A stretch of DNA of 64,000 nucleotides from an uncultured Sphaerochaeta sp. (GTDB lineage Bacteria; Spirochaetota; Spirochaetia; Sphaerochaetales; Sphaerochaetaceae), in NCBI RefSeq assembly GCF_963676285.1, contig NZ_OY781063.1, forward strand, positions 1,922,001-1,986,000. The letters are read 5' to 3'. Shown in pieces: positions 54,409-63,108 of this stretch; the first letter of the stretch is position 1; every line of letters starts with the position of its first letter. The translations under genes and the position numbers were made by a program. The notes under the pieces were generated by a model that worked only from the letters and a program-made list of their open reading frames with translations, was not told the origin of the DNA and ran no database searches.

Positions 54409-55650
54409 ATGTCCTATAAAAGTATCGTTCAGCAGAATCTTAAACGGCTGAGTACCTTTTTCTCAGCCGTGTTTAGACAGGCTATGAAAGATAATTTTCT
54501 CAACTCTGCTTCGGGGTTGGTCTACTCCACGCTCTTGGCCATTGTACCTGCTGCAACCTTCCTCTTCACCTTCTTCAATGCTTTTGGTGTCATGGAACCG
54601 TTGGTGAATTTTCTCTCCCAGTGGTTTACGGAACTGGCAGGAGAGGAGGCTGGTGGACAGTTGATGATTCTCCTGACCCAGTACACCCGTAATGCGACCA
54701 GTTTGGGAGTCGTTGGTCTCATATCCTTCCTGATCACCATGGTTCTCTTGATCAATAAGGTATGGATTGTGATCAACCGGATATACCGCTCAAGCAGAAG
54801 TCGAAATGCGCTGAAACGATTTGCAGGCTACATTTCATTCTTGATTGTAGCAACCTTGTTGCTTGCAGCATATGTAAGCGCTCAATCCATTCTCACTTCC
54901 TGGTACCTCAATCTGATTGGGGTAACCCTGGGTAGGTGGTCTGTTGCAGTCGAAGCCATAGCCCCGAGTTTTATCGTGGCCTTGGTTATTTTCCTGCTCA
55001 TATACCTTGTTCCCAATACAAGGGTTCGTTTCGATTCAGCAATTCTTGGGAGCATTGCAGGGTTGTTGGTGATTAATGTATTCAGCAAGCTGACCTCACT
55101 GTTGACATCAATGGCGAGCAGGTTCTCAGTCATCTATGGATCATTTGCAGCCATCTTCCTGTTCTTGTTCTTCTGTTATGTTTTTTGGGCAACAGTCTTC
55201 TTCAGTGTGGAGCTTGCCTATGTGCATCAGTTCAGGCCAGATGTTTCCAGTTTTCGTGGGCTGCCCCAAAGTCCGGCACTGCAGTTATCTGAAGGAACCA
55301 ACATCATGATGCTTATCGGGAGCAATTTTCGTGAAGGGAAGGGTGCTACCTCCACCAAGGAGTTGCTCGACCGCCTCGCAATCCCATACAATCGGTTGCA
55401 GGGATTCCTTGGACTCCTGACGCAACTAGAGTTCATCACCCCCACCAACAGCAGTCAAACCAGCTATATACCCAAGCAACCGCTTGATACCCTTCGTCTC
55501 CAGGACTTGGTAAAAGGGCTGTATGGTATGGAAACCATCGATGAGGTTGAGCACGATACTGCCGGTGAGGCGGTAGCTGAGCAGGTCCAGGATAGGGGCG
55601 TTGCTGCGTTGGGGAATCTTACGATTGAACAACTGTTGCAAAGAATCTAG
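54409..55650 (+). CDS. YihY/BrkB family inner-membrane protein
   Basis: Protein of 413 residues with about six transmembrane helices in the first 290 residues (SGLVYSTLLAIVPAATFLFT, LGVVGLISFLITMVLLINKVW, YLVPNTRVRF, and later segments). This is the YihY/virulence-factor-BrkB pattern. The cytoplasmic C-terminal region (about 290-413) looks like a winged-helix-type module (LLDRLAIPYNRLQGFLGLL). Transport or regulatory function is unknown; it is not an RNase BN despite old annotations. Confidence 0.9.
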   Translation: MSYKSIVQQNLKRLSTFFSAVFRQAMKDNFLNSASGLVYSTLLAIVPAATFLFTFFNAFGVMEPLVNFLSQWFTELAGEEAGGQLMILLTQYTRNATSLGVVGLISFLITMVLLINKVWIVINRIYRSSRSRNALKRFAGYISFLIVATLLLAAYVSAQSILTSWYLNLIGVTLGRWSVAVEAIAPSFIVALVIFLLIYLVPNTRVRFDSAILGSIAGLLVINVFSKLTSLLTSMASRFSVIYGSFAAIFLFLFFCYVFWATVFFSVELAYVHQFRPDVSSFRGLPQSPALQLSEGTNIMMLIGSNFREGKGATSTKELLDRLAIPYNRLQGFLGLLTQLEFITPTNSSQTSYIPKQPLDTLRLQDLVKGLYGMETIDEVEHDTAGEAVAEQVQDRGVAALGNLTIEQLLQRI

Positions 55651-55703
55651 AGAGAGCTTGCCTCTTTCCAGCAACAAAGGATACTCTATATGAGGAGGCT
55701 CCT

Positions 55704-56168
55704 ATGAACCTAGATGCTACTACCCAGCCCATGATCGATCCCCTTATCTGGCACACTTTTCCAGATGAGAGAGATGGTATCATGCCTGATGAAATATGGA
55801 AGTGCGGTCCCTTGGTCTGCACCTTACTCAAGAATCCCGTGTGCAGGAATGGAGAGCAACTCGTATCCATACCTTACTCAATGATAGTAAAGAGAGATGG
55901 AGCAATTATCTTGGCTGTTTCTCTTGAAAAGGAAGACCTCAGAGCACTCTCTTACAAGTTGGGCATATCCCTTAAGGAGATGCAAGAAGAGTATCAAACC
56001 AAGGGCAATTTTGCTGAACTAAGAGGGTATGTCTATTCTGATGATACTCGTGAAGACCTAGGTATCTATGATGAGGATATGGATGTGCAAAGCATCAGGA
56101 TCTTCTTCTTGGAGACGGTCTGTGACACCTTCGACATACTCTCTGAGCCAGTGCAGGTTACCACATAA
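55704..56168 (+). CDS. Unrecognised protein of 154 residues
   Basis: I do not recognise this family. It starts MNLDATTQPMIDPLIWHTF with GAGGAGG upstream. It has no signal peptide or membrane helix, and is acidic in the second half (YDEDMDVQSIRIF). Two cysteines lie close together (KCGPLVC). The coding signal looks normal for the region. It follows the YihY gene by 53 bp and is convergent with the DUF4382 lipoprotein gene. Confidence 0.72.
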   Translation: MNLDATTQPMIDPLIWHTFPDERDGIMPDEIWKCGPLVCTLLKNPVCRNGEQLVSIPYSMIVKRDGAIILAVSLEKEDLRALSYKLGISLKEMQEEYQTKGNFAELRGYVYSDDTREDLGIYDEDMDVQSIRIFFLETVCDTFDILSEPVQVTT

Positions 56169-56181
56169 GAAATTCTGATTT

Positions 56182-56214
56182 AAAAAGAGAGAGGAGTTGG
56201 AGTACTCCTCTCTC
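56182..56214 (-). terminator. Terminator of the DUF4382 lipoprotein gene
   Basis: A perfect 11-bp stem (56187-56197 with 56204-56214) with a 6-base loop is followed, on the minus strand, by five T (56182-56186). It may also slow plus-strand transcripts. Confidence 0.8.
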
Positions 56215-56243
56215 AGTGATATCCTCACGCAAGTATTACATGT

Positions 56244-57182
56244 TTAGAGATTTATATTCTGATCTGTCGTCAATTCTGACTCCACTACAACATCGCTGTA
56301 GGTAGTTTCATCAATAACCGTATATACTCCTTCTTCATCAACACCGACAATGATCAGATCGTAGGTTCCTTTTGCCAGGAATGGAATGGTATAACTACCT
56401 TCCGTGAGATCTACAGATGCACTGCTGATGGCATGCTCAAACTGGATTTCATCCCCTGTTACCTCCGCTGCTTCGCTAGCAGCATACTCCCCATCCTCAT
56501 AGGCAAAGATGATGAAAGATGGATAGGTAGATGTGCCTTCTGCGAAACTTCCAGCTATTGTCCCAGCTTGATTATTCACAACCAGTCGAATGGTGGGTTT
56601 AAGAATGTATTCATCCTTCACCCCCCGTTTAACCACTGACTTGCGTACATCAAAGTCAGCGGTAATCTCAACCTCTCCGTTTGCGGGGATGGTAAAGCTT
56701 CCTGTAGCCTTGTATCCAGTCTGTGCTCCACTGGGAACAAACAGCTCATGGATGACGTCATTGGTTTCGGTTCCATCAGCAGTACCAGTGCTATCAAGTA
56801 CAATATAGCTTCCTGGGGTCCCCTCCCCAGCAGTACCCTCTTCTTCTACATTCAACATGAAACGGATTTGTGTTACCTCACCAGCTGTGATCTCTGTATT
56901 GGATAACGCGGCCACTGTGCCTCCTGTAAGGTCCAATAGGTTGAACGTTTGAGGACCTTCAAAATTGGTGTCCTCAATCCAGACATCATTCTGGTTGTAC
57001 CAGATGGAAGAGATGGTGATATACACTCCCTCAACCGCTGCTGAATCAGCTATTGGTGCATCAGTGAGACTGAGTTTAAGGGTCCCTGTTTCTTCGCTTG
57101 CGAATGAGCAACCCAACAAGACTATCGAGATTAGAACGATTCCAAACGTGATAAAGAAAGAACGGCGCAGTAGAGTTTTCAT
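56244..57182 (-). CDS. DUF4382-type lipoprotein
   Basis: Exported lipoprotein of 312 residues. The signal peptide ends in the lipobox LLGC (Cys about residue 25). The mature part starts GTLKLSLTDAPIADSAAVEGVYI, the DUF4382 signature, followed by beta-rich domains including TIPANGEVEITADFDVRKS and a later carboxypeptidase-regulatory-like beta module. It is likely anchored in a membrane facing the periplasm or outside. GAGGAG is correctly spaced. The function is unknown. Confidence 0.82.
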   Translation of the reverse strand: MKTLLRRSFFITFGIVLISIVLLGCSFASEETGTLKLSLTDAPIADSAAVEGVYITISSIWYNQNDVWIEDTNFEGPQTFNLLDLTGGTVAALSNTEITAGEVTQIRFMLNVEEEGTAGEGTPGSYIVLDSTGTADGTETNDVIHELFVPSGAQTGYKATGSFTIPANGEVEITADFDVRKSVVKRGVKDEYILKPTIRLVVNNQAGTIAGSFAEGTSTYPSFIIFAYEDGEYAASEAAEVTGDEIQFEHAISSASVDLTEGSYTIPFLAKGTYDLIIVGVDEEGVYTVIDETTYSDVVVESELTTDQNINL

Positions 57183-57433
57183 ACATATGCTCCTCGTTGA
57201 GAATAAGTATTCTGTTTTGTGTGCAATGTGCAGTCTGGAGTGTTTCCCTCATTCCAAGAACTGCAGATTATCCAAAGCCAAACCAAGTGCTGAAAACGAT
57301 GTTCCCAGCATAAAGATTGTGCAAGTCTTTATACAAAATAAAACAATTGTATGTTCATCTAGTTACATCCAAGAGGCCTATCATTGAATTTAGATGAAAG
57401 GAATGTATTGTTATATGCTTGGCTATAGGACTG
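57183..57433. other. Intergenic region with nothing recognised
   Basis: AT-rich gap between the start of the minus-strand lipoprotein gene and the rib promoter. The lipoprotein gene promoter should lie here on the minus strand, but no convincing boxes were found. No reading frame with a start site and no clear inverted repeat was seen. Confidence 0.5.
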
Positions 57434-57462
57434 TTGACACCATACAGTGAAATGTATATGTT
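57434..57462 (+). promoter_or_regulatory. Promoter of the riboflavin operon
   Basis: Perfect TTGACA (57434-57439) and TATGTT (57457-57462), spacer 17 bp. The RNA would start about 57469, some 33 bases before the riboswitch. Confidence 0.75.
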
Positions 57463-57501
57463 TAGACAAACGCAGCCATACGTATGGTTGTGTACTATAA
57501 G

Positions 57502-57623
57502 TTCTTCAGGGTTAGGTGTAATTCCTTACCGGCGGTAGGCAGTAATACTGCAAGCCCGCGAGCCCCTTGGGTTGATTCGGTCAAATTCCGAAGCCGACAG
57601 TTAAAGTCTGGATGGAAGAAGAA
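57502..57623 (+). promoter_or_regulatory. FMN riboswitch (RFN element)
   Basis: Highly conserved RFN segments occur in order: AGGGTTAGGTGTAATTCC, TTACCGGCGGTA, AGCCCGCGAGC, GATTCGGTCAAATTCCGAAG, CCGACAGTTAAAGTCTGG and ATGGAAGAAGAA. P1 is formed by TTCTTC (57502-57507) with GAAGAA (57615-57620 or 57618-57623). FMN binding should shut down the downstream riboflavin genes, through the terminator at 57633. Confidence 0.96.
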
Positions 57624-57632
57624 TTGAAGCAT

Positions 57633-57675
57633 ACTGTACCAGGACTAATTTCTGGCATATAGTGTTTTTCTTTTT
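57633..57675 (+). terminator. Riboswitch expression-platform terminator
   Basis: An imperfect hairpin (57633-57663; ACTGTACCAG with CTGGCATATAGT) is followed by TTTTTCTTTTT (57665-57675). It lies ten bases after the aptamer and 48 bases before ribD, the arrangement expected for transcriptional control. Confidence 0.8.
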
Positions 57676-57723
57676 ATCCATGTAATGCAAATACCTTGAA
57701 GGATCTACTTCAGGGGGATGTAC

Positions 57724-58845
57724 ATGGAAAGCGATTTACAATACATGACTCGGGCTCTTGAGATTGCCGAACTGGGTAGCGGTGCGACACGCCCAAATCC
57801 TTTGGTCGGAGCAGTCCTGGTAAAGCAAGGGAAGATCATCGGGGAAGGATACCATCAAGCGTATGGAGGTCCCCATGCTGAGATACATGCACTTCGTGCA
57901 GCAGGAATGGAAGCTGAGGGTAGTACCCTCTATGTGACGCTTGAACCATGCGCTCATCATGGGAAGACCCCTCCCTGTGCTGAAGCTATCGCCAAGGCAA
58001 ATATCAAAAAGGTTGTTTGTGCCATTGCTGATCCCAATCCATTGGTGCGGGGAAAAGGCATTGCCTACCTACAGGAACAAGGCATTGAGACCTCTTGCGG
58101 GCTCTCAGCTGAACAAGCGAGAAAGCAGAATGAGATATTTCTTCATTTCATCACGACAAAAACTCCCTTTGTATTACTGAAAACAGCGATGAGTCTTGAT
58201 GGCAAGATTGCTACCAAGACAGGAGAGAGCCGATGGATCACCTCTGGGGAGTCGCGTTCGTATGTGCATCGATTAAGAAACAGGTATGCAGCAATTATGG
58301 TTGGGATCGGTACCGTTTTGGCGGACGATCCTGTTCTGACCACGCGGCTGCAGGGGAAGACTGGTCGCAATCCTTTACGGATTGTGATGGACAGTCGCGC
58401 ACGAACACCACTCAATTCCCGTTTGATTAAAACAATAGATGAAGCTCCGGTGATGATTGTTACCTCTGAGAAGGCACTTCCCGAACAGGAGGAAGCGTTA
58501 CGTAGCGCCGGTGCTGAAGTGTTGAAAATACCTGGAGAAGATCAGTCCAAGCGTATCAAGGAAGTAGTGAAGATACTAGGAGAAAGGGGAGTCGATAGCC
58601 TGCTTGTTGAGGGAGGCGGAACATTGGCCAATTCCTTCATCCAAGCACAAGCGGTTCAGAAATACTTGGCATTCATAGCTCCACTGGTCATTGGAGGAAG
58701 GGATGCCAGAACCCCTATAGAGGGCGAAGGTATATCCTCACTCTCTGATGCGGCTCAACTGACCATCACTGCTGTTGAACACCTTGGCCCAGACATTCTC
58801 ATTGAAGCGTATCCCGTGAGGAGTACAACATGTTTACAGGACTGA
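57724..58845 (+). CDS. ribD: Bifunctional riboflavin deaminase/reductase RibD
   Basis: Catalyses steps two and three of riboflavin synthesis. It is 373 residues from ATG 57724, which has AGGGGG six bases upstream; ATG 57718 is too near that site. The deaminase domain has GPHAEIHAL and the zinc motif EPCAHHGKTPPC. The reductase domain begins near residue 148 with LKTAMSLDGKIAT and has VEGGGTLANSFI. It is the first gene after the FMN riboswitch and overlaps ribE by 16 bases. Confidence 0.96.
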   Translation: MESDLQYMTRALEIAELGSGATRPNPLVGAVLVKQGKIIGEGYHQAYGGPHAEIHALRAAGMEAEGSTLYVTLEPCAHHGKTPPCAEAIAKANIKKVVCAIADPNPLVRGKGIAYLQEQGIETSCGLSAEQARKQNEIFLHFITTKTPFVLLKTAMSLDGKIATKTGESRWITSGESRSYVHRLRNRYAAIMVGIGTVLADDPVLTTRLQGKTGRNPLRIVMDSRARTPLNSRLIKTIDEAPVMIVTSEKALPEQEEALRSAGAEVLKIPGEDQSKRIKEVVKILGERGVDSLLVEGGGTLANSFIQAQAVQKYLAFIAPLVIGGRDARTPIEGEGISSLSDAAQLTITAVEHLGPDILIEAYPVRSTTCLQD

Positions 58846-59471
58846 TAGAAGAATTGGGCTCTGTCGTTGCCCTACAAGGCAAATCCCTGAAAATCCGGTG
58901 TAACCATGTGCAAGATGACCTTGATCTTGGAGACAGCATTGCGGTAAATGGCGTATGCCTGACCATTATCAACTATTCTCCGCAAAGTATAGATGCAGAG
59001 GTAATGCCTGTTACCTTGGAGACAACCAACCTGGGAGTTCTCAGGCCGGGAGCTTCGGTCAATCTTGAACGAGCAATGCGGCTCGGGGACAGGCTGGGAG
59101 GCCATCTCGTCTCCGGTCATGTGGATGGCACAGCAAGCATCGTGAAGTTGCAACAAAAACAAGATGCTCGATTGGTAACCATGCAAATCCCGAAAGAACT
59201 TCTTTCTTTTGTGATCCCGAAAGGTTCCATTGCAGTGGATGGTATCAGTCTCACCGTAGCACAACTGGCAGGGAATCAGGTAACGGTTTCCCTGGTCGGA
59301 CATACCCAAAAGCATACAACACTTACAGGAAAACGAGTCGGGGATATCGTCAATATTGAATGTGACCAGATAGGGAAATATGTAAACCAACTATTGGGTA
59401 CCCAGTATGCAGACAAAACTGAAGGTTCGCTGAACCTAGGGTTTTTACAGAAGCAAGGATTTTTCCGTTAA
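58830..59471 (+). CDS. ribE: Riboflavin synthase alpha subunit
   Basis: Makes riboflavin from two lumazine molecules. It is 213 residues with two repeated lumazine-binding barrels: MFTGLIEELG with GDSIAVNGVCLT, and GGHLVSGHVDGTA with GSIAVDGISLT. It overlaps ribD by 16 bases. It partners with RibH, three genes further on, in the lumazine synthase/riboflavin synthase step. Confidence 0.96.
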   Translation: MFTGLIEELGSVVALQGKSLKIRCNHVQDDLDLGDSIAVNGVCLTIINYSPQSIDAEVMPVTLETTNLGVLRPGASVNLERAMRLGDRLGGHLVSGHVDGTASIVKLQQKQDARLVTMQIPKELLSFVIPKGSIAVDGISLTVAQLAGNQVTVSLVGHTQKHTTLTGKRVGDIVNIECDQIGKYVNQLLGTQYADKTEGSLNLGFLQKQGFFR

Positions 59472-59490
59472 GTGGAAATGGAGGAAATAT

Positions 59491-60693
59491 ATGGAATTTT
59501 CGACAGTTGAAGAAGCATTGGCTTCTATTCGAAGAGGGAAGATGGTCGTGGTTGTTGATGACCAGAACAGGGAACATGAGGGAGACCTTATTGCTGCCGC
59601 TGAGTTTGCAACTCCTGAGATCATAAACTTTATGGTGACCCATGGGAAAGGACTGGTTTGTGTCCCCTTGGATTCAACCATCACGAACCGTCTCCATCTG
59701 ATACCGATGACAGAGCGGAACAGGGACCCAATGGGAACAGCTTTTACCCTTTCTGTTGATCATATGACTACTACCACAGGGATCAGTGCTGCTGAGCGTG
59801 CATTGAGTATCAAACAATTGGCAGACCCAGGGTCAACCTCAGCAGATTTCCGCGTGCCAGGGCATGTGTTCCCTCTCATTGCAGCAGATGGAGGAGTCCT
59901 CACAAGACCTGGGCATACAGAAGCTGCGGTAGATTTGGCACGTTTTGCAGGTCTGCAGCCTGCAGCGGTTATCTGTGAGATCCTGAAGGATGACGGGTCG
60001 ATGGCAAGAACTGAGGATTTGCAGGTATTTGCCAAGAATCGTGAGCTTCCCATCATCACCGTTGCCCAGTTGATTGCGTGGAGGAGAGAAGATAAGGAGT
60101 ATGTGGTAAGAGATTCAGAGGTAACACTGCCTACTAAGTATGGGATGTTAAAGGCCTATACCTATTATCAATTCCCTTCAGGTCAGCACCACATGGCCCT
60201 GGTCATGGGTGATCATAAACAGGTATCTGAAACACCTTCTGTGTTGGTCAGGATGCATTCAGAGTGTTTGACAGGGGATGTCTTTCACTCATTGCGTTGT
60301 GATTGTGGGGAGCAACTGGAGAAATCCATGAAAATGATTGCAGAAGAAGGGGTTGGTATACTCATGTATCTTCGTCAGGAAGGAAGAGGTATCGGCTTGC
60401 CGAATAAGATGAGAGCATACCATCTACAGGAACAAGGACATGATACCGTAGATGCAAATCTAGCACTGGGCTTTGCCGCTGATGAGCGTGAGTATTCTGT
60501 GGGTGCTGATATGCTGAAAGATCTGGGAGTAAGCAAGATTCGCTTGCTTACCAACAACCCCCAGAAGAAGGCTGAGTTGGAGGAATGGGGAATTACTGTT
60601 ACTGAGCGGGTCCCTGTAATTATTTCCCCCAATGCATCAAACAGGAGCTATCTGGATACGAAAGCACAGCGTATGGGACATGTTTTTTCATAA
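59491..60693 (+). CDS. ribBA: Bifunctional DHBP synthase / GTP cyclohydrolase II
   Basis: Supplies both precursors of riboflavin. It is 400 residues: an N-terminal 3,4-dihydroxy-2-butanone-4-phosphate synthase domain (DDQNREHEGDLIAAAE, GGVLTRPGHTEAA), and a C-terminal GTP cyclohydrolase II domain with the zinc site CLTGDVFHSLRCDCGEQL, RQEGRGIGLPNK and the ending LLTNNPQK. Both sets of active-site motifs are intact. It starts 19 bp after ribE. Confidence 0.97.
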   Translation: MEFSTVEEALASIRRGKMVVVVDDQNREHEGDLIAAAEFATPEIINFMVTHGKGLVCVPLDSTITNRLHLIPMTERNRDPMGTAFTLSVDHMTTTTGISAAERALSIKQLADPGSTSADFRVPGHVFPLIAADGGVLTRPGHTEAAVDLARFAGLQPAAVICEILKDDGSMARTEDLQVFAKNRELPIITVAQLIAWRREDKEYVVRDSEVTLPTKYGMLKAYTYYQFPSGQHHMALVMGDHKQVSETPSVLVRMHSECLTGDVFHSLRCDCGEQLEKSMKMIAEEGVGILMYLRQEGRGIGLPNKMRAYHLQEQGHDTVDANLALGFAADEREYSVGADMLKDLGVSKIRLLTNNPQKKAELEEWGITVTERVPVIISPNASNRSYLDTKAQRMGHVFS

Positions 60694-60726
60694 GCAGACA
60701 TTCAATAATTGTAGGAGAAATTATCA

Positions 60727-61197
60727 ATGAACGAACGAATAGTATTTTCAGGAAATCTGGTTGCAGAAGGGAAAAAGTTTGGAATCGTAGCAGCTCGGTT
60801 CAATGATTTCATCACCTCCAGGCTGGTTGATGGTGCTCATGATGCACTTTCCCGTCATGGGGTTAACGAGCATGATGTCGATATTGCCTGGTGTCCTGGA
60901 GCCTTTGAGATTCCCTTGGTGGCTAAAAGAATGCTTATGACGGAGAAGTATGATGCAATCATCTGCCTTGGATGTGTAATTCGTGGAAGTACGCCCCATT
61001 TTGATTATGTTGCAAATGAGGTTTCCAAGGGGATTGGAAAAATCTCATTGGACTTTGCTAAACCCGTAATATTCGGGGTCCTGACCACAGATACCATAGA
61101 GCAAGCCATAGAGCGAGCAGGGACAAAAGCCGGGAATAAGGGCTTTGATGCAGCAACCTCAGCGATTGAGATGGTAAACCTTCTCGATACGCTGTAG
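60727..61197 (+). CDS. ribH: 6,7-dimethyl-8-ribityllumazine synthase
   Basis: Capsid-forming lumazine synthase, 156 residues. It shows [50 protein letters not shown] and [23 protein letters not shown], which form the active site. It is the last gene of the operon. GGAGAA precedes the ATG. Confidence 0.97.
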   Translation: MNERIVFSGNLVAEGKKFGIVAARFNDFITSRLVDGAHDALSRHGVNEHDVDIAWCPGAFEIPLVAKRMLMTEKYDAIICLGCVIRGSTPHFDYVANEVSKGIGKISLDFAKPVIFGVLTTDTIEQAIERAGTKAGNKGFDAATSAIEMVNLLDTL

Positions 61198-61214
61198 GAA
61201 CACAAAGACGTTTT

Positions 61215-61243
61215 ATACCTGCTCTTGTTCTGGGAGCAGGTAT
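61215..61243. terminator. Hairpin between ribH and the convergent lipoprotein gene
   Basis: A perfect 10-bp stem (ATACCTGCTC at 61215-61224 with GAGCAGGTAT at 61234-61243) with a 9-base loop. No T-run follows in either direction, so it may work with Rho or as an mRNA 3'-end stabiliser. Confidence 0.5.
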
Positions 61244-61248
61244 GCTGC

Positions 61249-61650
61249 CTATAGAGCAAATACAAAATTTCCTGTCACATTCAGCTTCGTGTTGATCTTG
61301 GAGGAATCCTTTCGGTAGGGAAACAGAATACCGGTGCTTCCTTCCTGAAGTTCCTTGGGAAGATGCAACAATGAGTACTGTTCAGTTGCCACCAGGGTCG
61401 TGTATCCCTCTCTGGCTTCAAGGCTATAACGGGCATGGATCAGTATTCCTTCCAGCTCGATGGTTACGATATCACCCAAGGAGTATCCCGCGTCCTGAAG
61501 CATTCCTCGATTAACAGAGAGCTTAAACAGTTGATCAGCTGGGGACTCAGTAATGGAGACGGGTACTGCATCAGGCTTTTTTACCGTGGTACAAGAGGGA
61601 AGTAACACCAAAGCAACTATAAGCAATGCATATAATAGTATTCTTTTCAT
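61249..61650 (-). CDS. Small lipoprotein of unknown function
   Basis: Protein of 133 residues with a signal peptide ending in the lipobox LLPSC (Cys about residue 20). The rest is predicted beta-rich with no recognised domain (LGDIVTIELEGILIHARY, YSLLHLP). GAGGAG precedes the ATG, and the start overlaps the stop of the Crp/Fnr gene (ATGA), so the two are co-translated. Confidence 0.75.
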   Translation of the reverse strand: MKRILLYALLIVALVLLPSCTTVKKPDAVPVSITESPADQLFKLSVNRGMLQDAGYSLGDIVTIELEGILIHARYSLEAREGYTTLVATEQYSLLHLPKELQEGSTGILFPYRKDSSKINTKLNVTGNFVFAL

Positions 61651-62318
61651 AATCGGTTCTCCTCAAGCAGGGTGAATGTGCTCTTATGATAATCCACCAA
61701 ACCTTCACTACGCATCTTTGAGAGTTCACTGGACATGGCGCTTCTCTCCACACAAAGATAATCAGCAAGATGTTGCCGGTCAAAAGGAATGGTGAATGTC
61801 TTCTTGTTTCCCTGCCGCTTCGATTCAGCAGATAGGTAGGAGAGTAATTTCTCCCGTGTAGTCCGCTTCGTGATATGATTGATTTTTTTCATCAATTGCA
61901 GGTTTTTATAACTGAGTAACTTCACTAGGTTCTCGATCAGCATATGATGATACATACAATTCATACTGCAGGTGGTTACAATCTTATTGATGTTCAGGAA
62001 CAGTATGGTGGTGGGCTGAGATGTGATGGCAGCAACCTCACTGGGGGACTGGGTAAAGGCAACCGTCTCTGCAAAGGTATCCCCCGCCCCAATATTGGTG
62101 ACAACTGTTCTGTTTCCCCAGAAATCGTGACGGACGATATTCACTGATCCTTGCAGTACGATTCCCATTTCATCGGTGAAATCCCCTTCATCAATGATGG
62201 TGTAGTCCTTGGGGAAATTGCTGGTCCTGCTTTTCAAGCAGCCAAGCAAGTGGGGCAGTTCCTGTGCTCCTATCTGTTTGAAGAGATGAGAATGATGTAT
62301 TACCTCGTAGATGTTCAT
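61647..62318 (-). CDS. Crp/Fnr family transcription regulator
   Basis: Regulator of 223 residues from ATG 62318 (MNIYEVIHHSHLF), which has AAGGTGG upstream; the longer frame to 62405 has no such site. An N-terminal cNMP-binding-like beta domain (IIDEGDFTDEMGIVLQGSVNIV) is followed by a dimer helix and a C-terminal Crp helix-turn-helix (RQHLADYLCVERSAMSSELSKM). There is no N-terminal cysteine cluster like that of FNR, though several cysteines occur (CSMNC near residue 116). It is divergent from the ferredoxin-like gene and may regulate it. Confidence 0.88.
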   Translation of the reverse strand: MNIYEVIHHSHLFKQIGAQELPHLLGCLKSRTSNFPKDYTIIDEGDFTDEMGIVLQGSVNIVRHDFWGNRTVVTNIGAGDTFAETVAFTQSPSEVAAITSQPTTILFLNINKIVTTCSMNCMYHHMLIENLVKLLSYKNLQLMKKINHITKRTTREKLLSYLSAESKRQGNKKTFTIPFDRQHLADYLCVERSAMSSELSKMRSEGLVDYHKSTFTLLEENRL

Positions 62319-62334
62319 AAACCACCTTGTATTT

Positions 62335-62350
62335 TGTTGCAAATCCAACA
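62335..62350. promoter_or_regulatory. Inverted repeat, possible Crp/Fnr operator
   Basis: TGTTG-N6-CAACA lies in the 88-bp gap between the divergent Crp/Fnr and ferredoxin-like genes. It has dyad symmetry of the general Crp/Fnr size but does not match the FNR consensus. Confidence 0.35.
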
Positions 62351-62406
62351 TATCAATAGATGAGCACATGGTATCATAACCCATATAACAAGACAATGGA
62401 GTCAAT

Positions 62407-63108
62407 ATGATCAGACAGATGATAACTATAGATGAAGAGCTTTGTAATGGGTGTGGTTTGTGCGTGAGTGCATGCCAAGAGGGAGCAATTGGTCTGGTAA
62501 ACGGAAAAGCGGTACTTCTTAGGGAAGATTACTGTGACGGGTTGGGCAATTGCCTACCAGTCTGCCCAACTGGAGCAATCACCTTCGAAGAGCGAGAGGC
62601 TCCTGCATTTGACCACGAGGCGGTGGAGAAGTTCATGGAAGCGGATAAGCCGGTATTCAGCTGCCCTGGAAGCCAGATCAAGGTGATGAAGCAGGAAGAA
62701 AAGGAAGAACCTGTCTCACAAAATACGAATGCTGCACCCCAACAGAGCCAGCTCCGTCAATGGCCGGTACAGATCAAGCTGGCTGCCCCGAATGCTGGGT
62801 TCTTCAACAATGCTGACCTGCTTATTGCCGCTGACTGTGCAGCCTACGCCTATGGTGATTTCCACAACACGTTCATCAAGAACAGGGTCACCCTCATTGG
62901 CTGCCCCAAGCTCGATGCAGGTGACTATGCAGAGAAACTTACCGAAATCTTTACCAATCATGATATCAGGAGCGTTACTGTTGCAAGGATGGAAGTGCCT
63001 TGCTGTGGAGGGCTCGATGGTGCAGTGAAGCGTGCTATCACAGCCAGCGGGAAGATTATCCCCCTTGCCGTGGTAACACTCTCCACAGAAGGGGAAATTC
63101 TCCGCTAG
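62407..63108 (+). CDS. 2x[4Fe-4S] ferredoxin-like protein with C-terminal extension
   Basis: Protein of 233 residues. Two [4Fe-4S] motifs occur in the N-terminus: CNGCGLCVSAC and CDGLGNCLPVC, each followed by a P/GAI segment. After a linker (about 80-120, Glu/Gln-rich) comes a Rossmann-like region with LLIAADCAAYAYGDFHN, LIGCPKLD and VPCCGGLDGAVKRA, whose extra cysteines may bind another cluster or react. GGAG precedes the ATG. Genes like this sit next to Crp/Fnr-type regulators in anaerobes. It ends with a 4-base overlap of the convergent barrel gene. Confidence 0.85.
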   Translation: MIRQMITIDEELCNGCGLCVSACQEGAIGLVNGKAVLLREDYCDGLGNCLPVCPTGAITFEEREAPAFDHEAVEKFMEADKPVFSCPGSQIKVMKQEEKEEPVSQNTNAAPQQSQLRQWPVQIKLAAPNAGFFNNADLLIAADCAAYAYGDFHNTFIKNRVTLIGCPKLDAGDYAEKLTEIFTNHDIRSVTVARMEVPCCGGLDGAVKRAITASGKIIPLAVVTLSTEGEILR

